This document shows, one piece after another, positions 47,696-57,414 of a stretch of 64,000 nt of DNA. The DNA is from Cephalotus follicularis. Taxonomy: Eukaryota; Streptophyta; Magnoliopsida; Oxalidales; Cephalotaceae. The stretch covers positions 19,559-83,558 of the forward strand of contig BDDD01000546.1 of the NCBI GenBank assembly GCA_001972305.1. Reading direction: 5' to 3'. The position numbers were made by a program, and so were the translations under genes. Each line of letters begins with the position of its first letter. Position 1 is the stretch's first letter. Below the pieces are notes generated by a model. It did no database searches. It saw only the letters and a list, made by a program, of their open reading frames with translations, and was not told the DNA's origin.

Positions 47696-50139
47696 TGTAA
47701 TAACCGCAATTTCAATTCATGTATTTTGTACCCAACGATGAATAAAATATACTTTTTGAGATGTTATGTTGGTTACCTTTTTTAATAGAACGAAGTTGGA
47801 ATAAAATTCTTAGATGGAAAACTAAAGAAATAATTTATGGTGCCAAACCGCCGACGCCTAACTCCTTACCGTCGACGCTTTGAGCCTTGACACATGTACA
47901 AACGCGCAGTTGAAGGCTGAGTTATGAAGCACAAACCGCCGACGCCAGAGAGAAAACCGTGGACGCTTTGCGCGGTGTCAGGAATGTGACACACGCCTGT
48001 TAGAACAGAGCAGTGGGGCCAAATGGTTTTCCTTGCAAGCTAAGTGTCCAGCGACGTGTCAATCATGCATGGTAACGTTACAAGCTATTGATAATGCCAG
48101 ATCAAGGAGTCTTGCATGTCTCTTTTAACCTGCAACCTGCAAGACATTGAGAAAGAAACAAAAAAGAAAGGAAGGCATGCATGTGAGAGAGAGAAGTGTA
48201 CATTAAAAGTTGAACCAACTGAGGAATGAAAGTCACGAGATTGAGCACTTATATCAGCTGATACTTGAGCTATTTGAGTGTTGAAAAACACTGAGGAAGA
48301 GGAGGACTAGCTGGACAGTTGCTAGAAGTGCTAGAGGTTACATGTTAATATTTGAAGAGTTCAAGTGGTTGAAGCTTTGATTCCAGGTATGTTACAATTC
48401 GAAGCTCACTTACTGTGGTTAAGATGGTTATGTAAACATGTTGATGTCAATGATATACCTACTGTTGAACATGCAAATCAGTAGTTGGATCGTAAGAGTT
48501 AATTGAAAAATGGAGAAGTGAAACATAGGAATTTGATTATAGCTTCTGATTCGATTCCTTGATGTTATCATGATTAGATAACTGAATAAACTTACTGGTA
48601 TTGATTTATAGACATGTAAACATGCAATTGTTTAGGCTAATTTTTGCTGAGATTGAGAGTTGAGTTGTTGAAGAACATTGGACATAAAGAGAGAGGTCAA
48701 TCCAATTTGACTTCGGGATAGCAATTCAGGTAGGGGTTTTTGACATGTTTTTGAACATATAACATGTATAATGTGTAGTGATGGTCAATACTTGATTGCA
48801 TGTTGAATTGGATTGAGATTGGGTTGATTTTATGCATCCCCTGTTTTGATGTTGCTCCTGGAATTCGAAAGAACGCCAGAAGCGCCGACGCTTTAGTTCA
48901 GACAGTCAACGCTTTGGTGCTAAAATGGCATATTAAGGCTTAGAATGTCGACGCTTAAGTTGTGTAGTGTCGACGCTTAGTCATAAACCATCGACGCTCA
49001 CACAGAAACTGTCGACGCTTTAGAACAGTAAATGTAGAAATGTGTAAATTGATCGATTGAATTGTTTGTGGTTGAATTTATCCTTGATCTGCTATATTGT
49101 AACTATTATTACTGTTATTTAATGAAATTACTACTGTTATAGATACATATTCAAGTATTTTACCAACCTAATTCTTTAAGCATAAATAATGATTTTTAAC
49201 GGTTTTCTTATGGAAAATCTTATTGTCATACAAACTGCTATTTTCCTCTTAATAGAGGCACTCTTACCGTTTTGTTCTCCATGAGAACCACTGACTGAAT
49301 TGTTATATTTTCTAAAAATAAAAACTGTTGGTATATTGCATATTATAGATATATGTAATACTGAATTGATTGAATTGATTGTCTATGCTATTTCCGTTAG
49401 TCGAGTGATAGGAGACATCACTGGCTATGGAGGTGGTCCTATGTGCCAGGAGTTGGCTTGAGTATCCACCCAAGCTGTTTGCAATGCAGATATTGATTGT
49501 GAAACTGCCCGCTAATTCTGGTAGTAACTAACCTGTTCTATCATCTTCGGAGTGTAGGATGATAGATAGACGGTGCACTGTTGGTGCTAGGAGTTAGCGA
49601 CATGTGACACCCAAACCACTGTACTGATTGATTGTACCCTTGTGCGGTATTCTTGCATTGTACTGTCTATGGCCACTTGGCATGATTGCGTATATATTGG
49701 AATACTATATATATATATATGTCATTTCATTTACACTGTCATGCATATTTACATTTATAGATTCAATTACATGCTTTATCTTCCTACTTAGCCAAGTGAG
49801 GACAACGGCTAACCCCCTACAATTTCAGATTAAGTGAAGGCATTCGGGAGGTGCTGTTGGAGCTTTTGGAGAGTTTTTATCTGCTTAAGGTTATTATCCT
49901 TCTGATTTGTATTTGTAATGAACGGTTCGCACTCCGTTGTTGTTTTACCTTTCCTTATGTATAAGGATAATTTGATGGATTGTATACGCACGTAGTATGG
50001 GCTGCGTGCGGATGACTTTGTAATCCAGTTTTAAATGCTTCCGCTTATTTATGAAATGTTGAATGAAATACTGGATTATATGTATTCCTGATATCACCAC
50101 ATATGTTGTCTAAACGTAATGGAATAACGTGGTGTGACA
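47696..50139 (+). repeat. 3' LTR of C
   Basis: 2444 bp, preceded by polypurine tract AAGGAGGGGGGAA (47683-47695). Array 1 cores near 47852, 47873, 47940 and 47961; array 2 at 48886, 48907, 48949, 48971, 48992 and 49013; hairpin 49788-49812. This LTR shows the unoccupied D target site. Confidence 0.93.
48880..49025. repeat. Phased GCGTCGACGC array 2 in C 3' LTR
   Basis: Intervals 21, 42, 22, 21, 21, the same pattern as the 5' LTR copy at 40436-40563. Array 1 (47852-47961) has two pairs, each 21 bp. Confidence 0.92.
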
Positions 50140-50640
50140 TTGTGGTTCAGGATCCATAACAGGATTGTAATATCCAATGCAATGACATAGGCAAACTTGT
50201 CATCAACTATAATCTCATCTCAATTCCATATTTTTTCATTATGTGCATAATTAATTGGGAGTTCTTGATTTTGAAATCCAACAGCCTCTTCAGGGCTTTG
50301 TACTCTCTCTGGAGTAAATGTGGGTTTTCGAAATAACACATTATCTTGTGTTAATGTTATTTTAGGTTTTTGTACACCACCACACTCTTCCTATAGACTA
50401 GGACTAGAGAATAACTACCTTACTCCTTATCAACTGAACCTGAATAAAAGAAATTAATCTGTCCAGCACATGGACTAAATTACAACTAAATAAATATACT
50501 AAGATAAGAGCAGAGCAAAGCATATAACATCTAATCGTTATAAAATACATATCTTTGGTGTATAAGGTAGTGGCTAAAGCTAAAATTGAGTAAAACAAAA
50601 CAATAACAGAAAGGGGTTAAAGCCTACATATGACCATCTT
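50140..50640 (-). other. Copia linker fragment plus unassigned DNA
   Basis: 50140-50395 reads on the minus strand like the integrase-to-RT linker of copia (a VQKPKITLTQDNVLFRK-like part). From about 50395 to 50620 the sequence matches nothing else here and has no gene. Copia sequence resumes near 50625. It may be filler or a small unrecognised insertion. Confidence 0.5.
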
Positions 50641-51652
50641 GTCGATGCATCTATTAAGACCATGAAATACCGAAATGGTCCACAAATATCTCCTGGAATT
50701 CTCTTTAAGAATTTTGGAGATTCTACAACCATTTTTGTTGTATATGGTCTTTAAATGAGTTTTTCTTACGAAAAAGCAATGCAATGATTCTCATTTTTCA
50801 ATAGCATTTTCTGCTTTTTAAGAGGATGGCCATGTGAACTTTCAATGATTCGACGCATCATTGTCACACCTGGGTAGCCTAGCCGTTCATGCCAAATCAT
50901 GAACCTTTTTAAGGCTATGACTTTTGAATCCACAACATTATGATATTCAATTGCTATAATTTTCATAATGTATAGCCCAGAAGAAAGTCCAGGGAGTTTC
51001 TCCAATATTTACTTTCAGCTGGGAGCATTACCAGAGATATAAAGATATTCTTTGCCATTTTTATTTGTGGTTTCAATATGATAACCATTTCGCCGAATAT
51101 CTTTGAAACTAAGCAAGTTTCTTCTAGAATTTGTCAAATATAAAGCATATGTGATGCGCATTTGTGTTCCATTTGATAACACAAAGCTGGCCATCCCAGA
51201 ACCTTCAATTAGGTCTGATGTACCAGAAGTTGTTCCAACATTAGCCTTTGCAATTATCAAATGTGAAAAATATTTTTCACTCTGGAGTATTGTGTGTGTT
51301 GTTGCACTGTCAGCTATGCATATATCTACAATATCCATTTTATAATGATCTATAAATAAAAACACACATATTATTAATAAATATAACTATGTTATATTTA
51401 ACTTCATAAGCACTTTATTCAAAAGTGATAAACATTAAAACAATAGCACATAATATCAACCGAGATGGAAGTCTTCGTCGACAATCACTTGATTCATTTT
51501 CTCATTTGGATCAGTTACGAAATCTGCAATGTCCAAATGGGTTATACCCATTGAACCAAAGTCTGATTGCGTAGTTTCCAAAGGGTCACAATGACCTATA
51601 AAATTTGTTTCAAATCGTTTATCTTTCTCTTTTAGAGAAGCTTGATATAAGT
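50640..51652 (-). pseudogene. pol: Copia protease and GAG-pre-integrase
   Basis: The minus-strand reading 51365-51015 includes the copia protease block IADSATTHTIL (catalytic D followed by S), a conserved V-L-S-N-G-T segment and SRRNLLSFKDI. Then 51005-50766 holds the GAG-pre-integrase block with WHERLGYPG. Little of the integrase core follows. The 5' side is cut by LTR E. Fossil. Confidence 0.88.
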
Positions 51653-52630
51653 TGAAAAAACTACAAGAGGGGGGTGAATTGTAGACTTTAAATAAATTAT
51701 GAACTTTTTCAATAATTAGCGGGGAAAAAAAAAACAACAATTATATTCAAACAATTATACTAACAAAATAAAGAGATAGAGTAGAAGAATGCAAACACAG
51801 TTTTATAGTGGTTTGGTTTAATCTCTTGCCTACGTCCACTTTTCTCAAGGATCTCCTTGAGTTTCCACTAGTATCCGATCTCGAATACAATAGTTGTGAT
51901 TGACCTCAATCACACAAACAAGGGTTCACTCCCCTTAATCTCTTTGACAAATACAAGAATGAATAGCTTTTTGTATCACCTCTCAAAGGCTTGATATAGA
52001 CTAAATTTGCTCACAATAATAGCTTGAAATAAGACAAGAACAACTCAAAGTAATGCTATGATAATTGTATACCTTGGATGGTTTTTCTTGGTTGTTCTGG
52101 AGCCTATTTATACTGTTTTCTGGCGATAGGATAATGATATAGCCGTTGTAGTGTCTTGTAGTCGTTGGCACATAATTGGAAATTTTGTCCTTAATTCGTG
52201 CGTTGATAAGATAACATCTTATCATAATCTTTGATCAAAGTGTCGCCGCCTTAAAGATAAGCGTCGACTTCATGTGCTGACATCTTGTGCTAATACTGTA
52301 GCCACCTTAAAAATAAGTGCTGACGCTTTGTGCGCTTTAGTGGTCGACTCCTTCATGTAAACTCTCGACGCCTTCAAAAACTTCACTTCTTCCCATTTTG
52401 AGTGCTGACGCTTTGTGCGTTTTAGTAGTCGACTCTTTCATGTAACTCTCGACGCCTTCACATTTCACAATCCCATAAGTGTCGCCACTTTAAATTTGGG
52501 TGTCGACAGTTTGCTTGTTTAAAAACGATTTGTATCTACTTTGTGTTATTGTTTATCTTGCACAAAAACAAACTCATTAGTGGCAAATGTGTTATCATCA
52601 AAATTGGGAATTGAGACATAAATGTCAACA
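51653..52630 (+). mobile_element. Solo LTR E, target duplication TAAGT
   Basis: 978 bp, TGAAAAAACTACAAGAGGGG to ...AATGTCAACA, with TAAGT on both sides, inserted in copia between gag and protease. It shares the G-rich start, a CCTACGTCCAC block and the -CAACA end with D. It carries a decayed TCGA array at 52240-52515. No gene. Confidence 0.88.
52240..52515. repeat. Decayed TCGA-core array in E
   Basis: Words such as GTGTCGCCGCC and GCGTCGACTT have cores near 52244 and 52265 (21 bp); further ones lie near 52321, 52345 and 52366 (24, 21) and again around 52405-52505. TCGCC and CTGAC variants suggest age. Confidence 0.75.
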
Positions 52631-52765
52631 TAAGTTGACCCAATGCTTCACTGTGCGACAAGCACGGTACCAATGACCTGACATACCACATCAGTTGTAA
52701 TTACCCTTTCTATTTTGGGTTTGTTCATCATTACAGGATTGTCCAGGATTGCGCCACTTTTGACG

Positions 52766-53494
52766 TTATTTTATATCAGGATTTTTCCATTTCATGCTAT
52801 TATTATTACGTGGCCTTAAGAAATTTTGATTTCTTCCACTGCCACGTCCTCGTCCACGCCCTTTTTCTCGTCCTCCAAAATGAGACGAAGTTGCATTTAC
52901 CTCTAGTAAAGGGGCTGAACCAGTCGGACGATTTTCATGATTTTGCAGGAATAATTCAATATTTTGCTTCGCAATAAGAAGAGATCCAATTAGTTCACGA
53001 TATTTCTTGAACCCGTGCAACCTATACTGTGGTTGCAGTAACACATTGGATGCATGAAATGTTCGATATGTTTTCTCCAGCAAAATATCCTCGGTGATAA
53101 CTTCACCACACATCTTTAATTGTGATACAATTTTGAACAACATGGAATTATATTCCGAAACTGTTTTAAAATCTTGAAATCGTAGCTGTGACTAATCACT
53201 CAATGCCTTTGGCAATACAACAGCTTTCAAATGCTCAAACCTATCATTTAGGTTTTGCCATAGTTCAAGTGGATTTTGAACAGTTAAATATTCATATTTC
53301 ATGCCATCATCAATATGATGACTTAGGAAAATCAGCGCAGTGGCGCGTTCCTTATTTGATGCTGCATTATCTTCATCAATTATGTGCCTTAATTTCTTAG
53401 CACTCAAATGCAGTTTCACATCAAGTACCCATGATAGATAATTCTTTCCAGAAATATCAAGAGTAATAAATTTCTGATTTTTAATGTTTACCAT
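52766..53494 (-). pseudogene. gag: Copia Gag
   Basis: Minus strand: MVNIKNQKFITLDISGKNYL at the N terminus, typical of plant copia Gag, then a W-x-x-L-x-x-R-F segment, the IVSQLKMCGEVITEDILLEK segment, and an RGRGRGSGRNQNF basic stretch before the zinc-knuckle position, which is not clear. Broken, with one or two interruptions. Confidence 0.88.
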
Positions 53495-53569
53495 TTTTAT
53501 ACTGAATCAAAAGATAAAAATAAATGTCATTTAAACATAGTAAATAAATAAAGTTTATTGTAATAAAAA

Positions 53570-53735
53570 AAAATTGGGACCTCATTGGTGCAATCATAGG
53601 CCACGCTCAATTTCCCCCGATTTAATCAGGGCATGAGACCACTTGAGCATAATGGGGCTTGCCGAGACTCGAACGCAGGACCTCATGTATGAACGAGCGA
53701 CTTCCTACCACTAAGTCACCACCTCAAGTGATGAT
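53570..53735 (-). mobile_element. tRNA-derived SINE (Au-like) inside copia 5' region
   Basis: The minus strand has a polymerase III A box (TGACTTAGTGGTAGG, near 53715) and, about 45 bp on, a B box (CTGCGTTCGAGTCTC, near 53680), as in a tRNA head. An unrelated body of about 100 bp follows, ending in a run of T (53571-53563 region). The T-run end fits Au-type plant SINEs. It lies between the copia primer-binding site and gag. Target duplication unclear. Confidence 0.65.
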
Positions 53736-54231
53736 AATCGTTTCCAAGATTAAATATATATAGATATATGATAATATCCTTACTTACATTATTAAATGGA
53801 TCAAATATTAGATAATTGCAATAATTAAAATTGATCATAAAGCAAATAATGTAAATATATAAAACTATAAACGGGTTCTCACCTATACATCGTAAGGTGA
53901 TACCATTAGGTATTAAACATATAGGTTCCCACTAAGTCTCGGGCAATTCCAGTAGACAAATGGTACCTCAAGAACAGTAAATCATAATAATGTTTCACAC
54001 CACATATATGGTGATCAGCACATATAAGTAATATGCTAAAGTAATAATAGAGACATACGTTTTTATACGCCGTCGATACTCCGTACAAACGATGAAATCG
54101 TGAAACTTTATTATATATATAATATACGTTTCCATACAAAGGCGGTACTCCGACCAATCGATGGAACAGTTTATATATATATATATGTGAAAAACTAATT
54201 TAAATTACCTCAAATCTCAGTTGGATAGAGT

Positions 54232-54245
54232 CTCGTGCTGATAAC
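54232..54245 (-). other. Copia primer-binding site
   Basis: The minus strand reads GTTATCAGCACGAG right after the 5' LTR, the usual plant copia form of a methionine-tRNA primer site. Confidence 0.8.
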
Positions 54246-54246
54246 G

Positions 54247-54474
54247 TGTTATAAACGTGTGGGATTAACTAGCAAAAGAAGATTGCAATATATAGAGATC
54301 AAGAGAGAGAATGAGAGAGAATAAGAGATTTTATTATTATAAATTCCTTAATTTCTTCTTAACATTGCATTCCTATTTATAGGAGTTTAGGGGGGTTGTT
54401 AGAATAGTAATCATGGTTGTTGGAATAGTAATTCATACCTAATTTTTGCCTAATTTTTTACTAATTCTACAATA
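54247..54474 (-). repeat. 5' LTR of the copia element
   Basis: About 228 bp with TGTTATAAAC at the inner side. Thirteen differences from 30505-30732. AAAAT follows at 54475-54479, matching 30500-30504. Confidence 0.88.
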
Positions 54475-54647
54475 AAAATTGGTTTTTTTGAGGCTGGCAT
54501 ATTATGCAATGTCTGGCTGTTGTTCAAGTAAACTGTATGGTGTTTGCAAACTTTGCACAACCTTTATCTAAACTCGGATACCATATTTTGGCAGCAATAA
54601 TAAGAGTTTTCTTAGATTGTACCTATTTTATAATTCGTGTGCATGCT
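54475..54647 (+). other. Continuation of the hAT-like/target DNA
   Basis: AT-rich DNA between copia and LTR G, with no gene or recognisable end. It is the far side of the copia target. A GAGGCTGRCATAT word near 54492 also occurs near 30470 on the other side. Confidence 0.4.
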
Positions 54648-55349
54648 TGTAACGACCCGGATTTCCTTTGTAATGTTCATGCATACTTTGCACCATATTG
54701 TACTGTACGGATTTGTATTGAGCCGTATTGCACTGTATTGAACTGAGGCATTCCTATACCTATTGCTATTGTTTTGATCACATGCATGTATAGTCCGAAT
54801 GTTTGGGATGAGTTTCGGAGAGTTGGCAGAATCGGCTATATAAGCTAATTCCTTAGCCATTTTTCTCATTCTTCTACATCTCTCTCTATCCCTCTCATTC
54901 TCTCTCTTGCTGAGCAGCCTCCATCTTCCTCCCTAGTAGCCCCGGATTGCATCTCCATCAACAAGGATAGCGATTGCAAGTTGAGGGTTGCCGTTTGAGT
55001 GAGATAGCAGCTGATTCTTGGGTGATTTCAGCCGATGGATTGTTGGAAGCTCAACTTTTGAAGCTTCGGTTATAGGTAGGACTTCCCTACTTGAATTGTC
55101 TATTGCTTAGTTGCATGATTGATTGAATTGCATGATTGATTGTATTGTATAGAATTGAAAAACTAGGGATTTTATTGATATCCTCGATCTAACTGATCTA
55201 GAAGGATTAAATTGAAATTAGGAGGTTGTAACAAGTTTTACTAACCTTAAATGATTGATTTTAACCCTTAGTTTTCAAAGAATGGCTTTAAATTGGATTT
55301 TGACTTTAGATTGGCCACTTTTTCTGCACAAAAATTGACCCTGCCCAGC

Positions 55350-55695
55350 AAAGACATCGACCCTCGCCCATGGACGTCGATGTCTTTCGTTTTAGAATGT
55401 TGTATCCTTTATTCCGCAGCAAAGACATCAACGTCTTTCAAAGACATCGAAGTCTTTGCCTTGCGATGTCTTCTCCCCAGGAAAGACATCGATGCTGAAC
55501 ATCGATGCTCATTCCCAGGCTACTTTTATTGAATTGCGTAGACGTCTTTGTTCAAAGACATCGATGTCCTTCGTCCAGATCTCTATACAAATATAGAAAG
55601 ACATTGATGTCTTTCAAAGACGTCGATGTCCTTCTACCGTTTTAAAGGAATGCCCTGATACGCATCGATATCTTTGGCCAAGAACATCGACGTCT
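55350..55695. repeat. Phased GACATCGATGTC array in G
   Basis: AAAGACATCGATGTCTTT-type palindromes have cores near 55358/55378 (20), 55429/55448 (19), 55490/55503 (13), 55605/55624 (19) and 55666/55688 (22). The words are longer palindromes than elsewhere (up to 18 bp). Confidence 0.85.
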
Positions 55696-57262
55696 TTTGG
55701 GTTGAATGGAATTTTTAACTGTTTTAAAGCTAGTTTTCAACTCCTTTTCACATTGCCGCTTGACCGGAGACTCACTTGAGGTATTCAAGCGTTTGAAACA
55801 TAATTTTCTATTGTTTTCAAAGATTGAATTGATAAATTAATAGGGTGACAGCTTGAGCCATTGGTGACGATCCGGTGACTTTCACCAACCGGATGAATAC
55901 TTCTTCTTATCTCGTTGATTTTATTGTCACCGTCTATCAGCTACAAATTGGTTGATTGATTGATTGATTGAGCCATAAGTGTTGTGAGTCTAAGTTCGGA
56001 ACGTTGGACGCTTATTCCCATTTCTCCATTAGACATCACCACTTATTGGCATTGTACTAACAGGTTGATTGTATTGTATGGATCCTATAAAGAGACCTTA
56101 CGATTCGTGTCGGCATGTTAGGTTGTTGACTCTGTCCACCTATTCTGTCGATCGTATCATTTATTTAATTGTATTGACCTGCTGACGACCAGTATTATAT
56201 TGAATGACGATTGATGCTCCCTTCAGGGTCATAGCTCTATAACGGTAACAGTAGCTCCCTTGGTTGTAGCTCATCGATATTGTATTGACCCAGTCATAGG
56301 CTGAAAGATCTACGAGTTCCAAACCTGATCAGTCTGAGAATAGTAGATAGATCTCCCGCATTTTTTGAAGGACTACCTTCCGTGGGATTGATCATTACTA
56401 TCGATTGACATTGTACTAACCCGATGTCATATGCTCTATAGGATATGATTGTTTGATTGGGTGTTTGATACACCACCATTGAGTGTCTGCCATTGATTGA
56501 TTGTTATATATTATATCCATATGCTCTGTAATGGGCCAGTGTCATACGGATAGTCTGATCGCCAATTGTACACATGCATTTGCCATATCATGCATTTATA
56601 TTGTACACTGCACATTTATATTGCATAGACTGTCAATGATATTACACGTAGTACATGCATACATGCTGCATGGGGTTTCTGCTTAGCCTTGTGGCTAACC
56701 CAATCCTTCAGGGTGGGGCTGTGTTGTACTTTTTATATGCAGCATAGGTAGGGAAGCAGGTAGAAGCGGAAAGAAGGATTAAAGATTCGGTGCGAACGCG
56801 TGACCGTTTGATGTGACTGAGCTTGGATTGTAAATGTACCGATGAGTATTGTATTGAAATGTAATGTGTATTGAAATGAAATGACTGGCATAGTATTGTA
56901 ACTGAATAGTATTGTATGGAATCGAAGGGATGGAATATCGTATTGTATCTTCCGCACAATGACATGTTTTATAAAGTTTTTAGTTTTCCGCATTTTTATA
57001 TTGCTAGTCCTAACCATTGTATTATATATTGGATTGAGAATAATGCCACATGTCCGTCCTCCGGACGCGGGGTGTTACAGAATGGTATCAGAGACATTGG
57101 TTGGCCTGCTAGTGAAATATATTAATGCGTTGATTGAGATTCACTGAATGGATTTGCATGATAGATGTTTTTGCTTATTCAGGCCATTGTTTATTGGAAA
57201 AGAGATTGATATTGGAATTGAAGAGATTGTATCTGATCATCCCATTGCTGCCTTTTATAGTA

Positions 57263-57414
57263 ATGAACAATAGGGGAAGCCGTGGCCGTCGGGGTGGAAG
57301 GAATGCTCCTGCTCCTGCCCCCACTCCTGTTGTTAATGAACTGGCACTCGGTAATGTTTTTTCAGAGTATGATCCCAATGCTCCACCAGTCGGTGCTGAC
57401 CTGGAGGTTTGGAG
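57263..57414 (+). pseudogene. gag: N-terminus of G Gag, interrupted by H
   Basis: The frame opens with a glycine/arginine-rich MNNRGSRGRRGGRN, then a proline/alanine stretch, 180 bp after the primer-binding site, as in chromovirus Gag leaders. The H LTR begins at codon 51, so the gene is split by insertion and not functional here. Confidence 0.75.

Larger units (their letters stand above)
39246..50139 (+). mobile_element. Full-length Ty3/gypsy element C, target duplication TTGTG
   Basis: Plus-strand element. 5' LTR 39246-42969 (about 2446 bp after removing LTR D), primer-binding site 42973-42983, gag-pol 43073-47656, polypurine tract 47683-47695, 3' LTR 47696-50139 (2444 bp). TTGTG flanks both ends and copia sequence lies outside. 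Its proteins are close relatives of those of F (same blocks throughout), and LTR ends and order agree, so C and F are one chromovirus family. LTRs differ by a few percent, hence recent. The structure is whole but the coding part is broken, with about ten or more interruptions. Confidence 0.94.
30505..54474 (-). mobile_element. Ty1/copia element with nested insertions
   Basis: Short LTRs of about 228 bp at 30505-30732 and 54247-54474 bracket gag, protease, GAG-pre-integrase, RT and RNase H pieces in copia order on the minus strand. AAAAT lies on both outer sides if the LTR includes the final ATA. I count 13 mismatches in 228 aligned LTR bases, near 2 million years at the rice LTR rate. Removing insertions A (31553-34345), B (35148-39109), C (39246-50139) and E (51653-52630) leaves about 5.3 kb, a normal copia size. 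A SINE sits before gag. Broken, with many interruptions. Confidence 0.9.
54648..57414 (+). mobile_element. Gypsy element G: 5' LTR, primer site and gag start
   Basis: 5' LTR 54648-57079 (2432 bp, TGTAACGACCCGG to GGTGTTACA), primer-binding site TGGTATCAGAG at 57083-57093, then the start of gag. H is inserted at 57415, so the rest of G lies beyond the window. The LTR holds array 55350-55695, the TTAGCC/GGCTAA hairpin with a 4-base loop (56683-56698) and a CT-rich leader (54860-54910). The 69- to 94-aa frames at 56700-57150 are not genes. Confidence 0.85.

Noticed and set aside
53630-53730. A functional tRNA gene
   Set aside because: A and B boxes are present, but no cloverleaf with matching acceptor arms is apparent and the sequence runs into an unrelated body with a T-run, so a SINE fits better.
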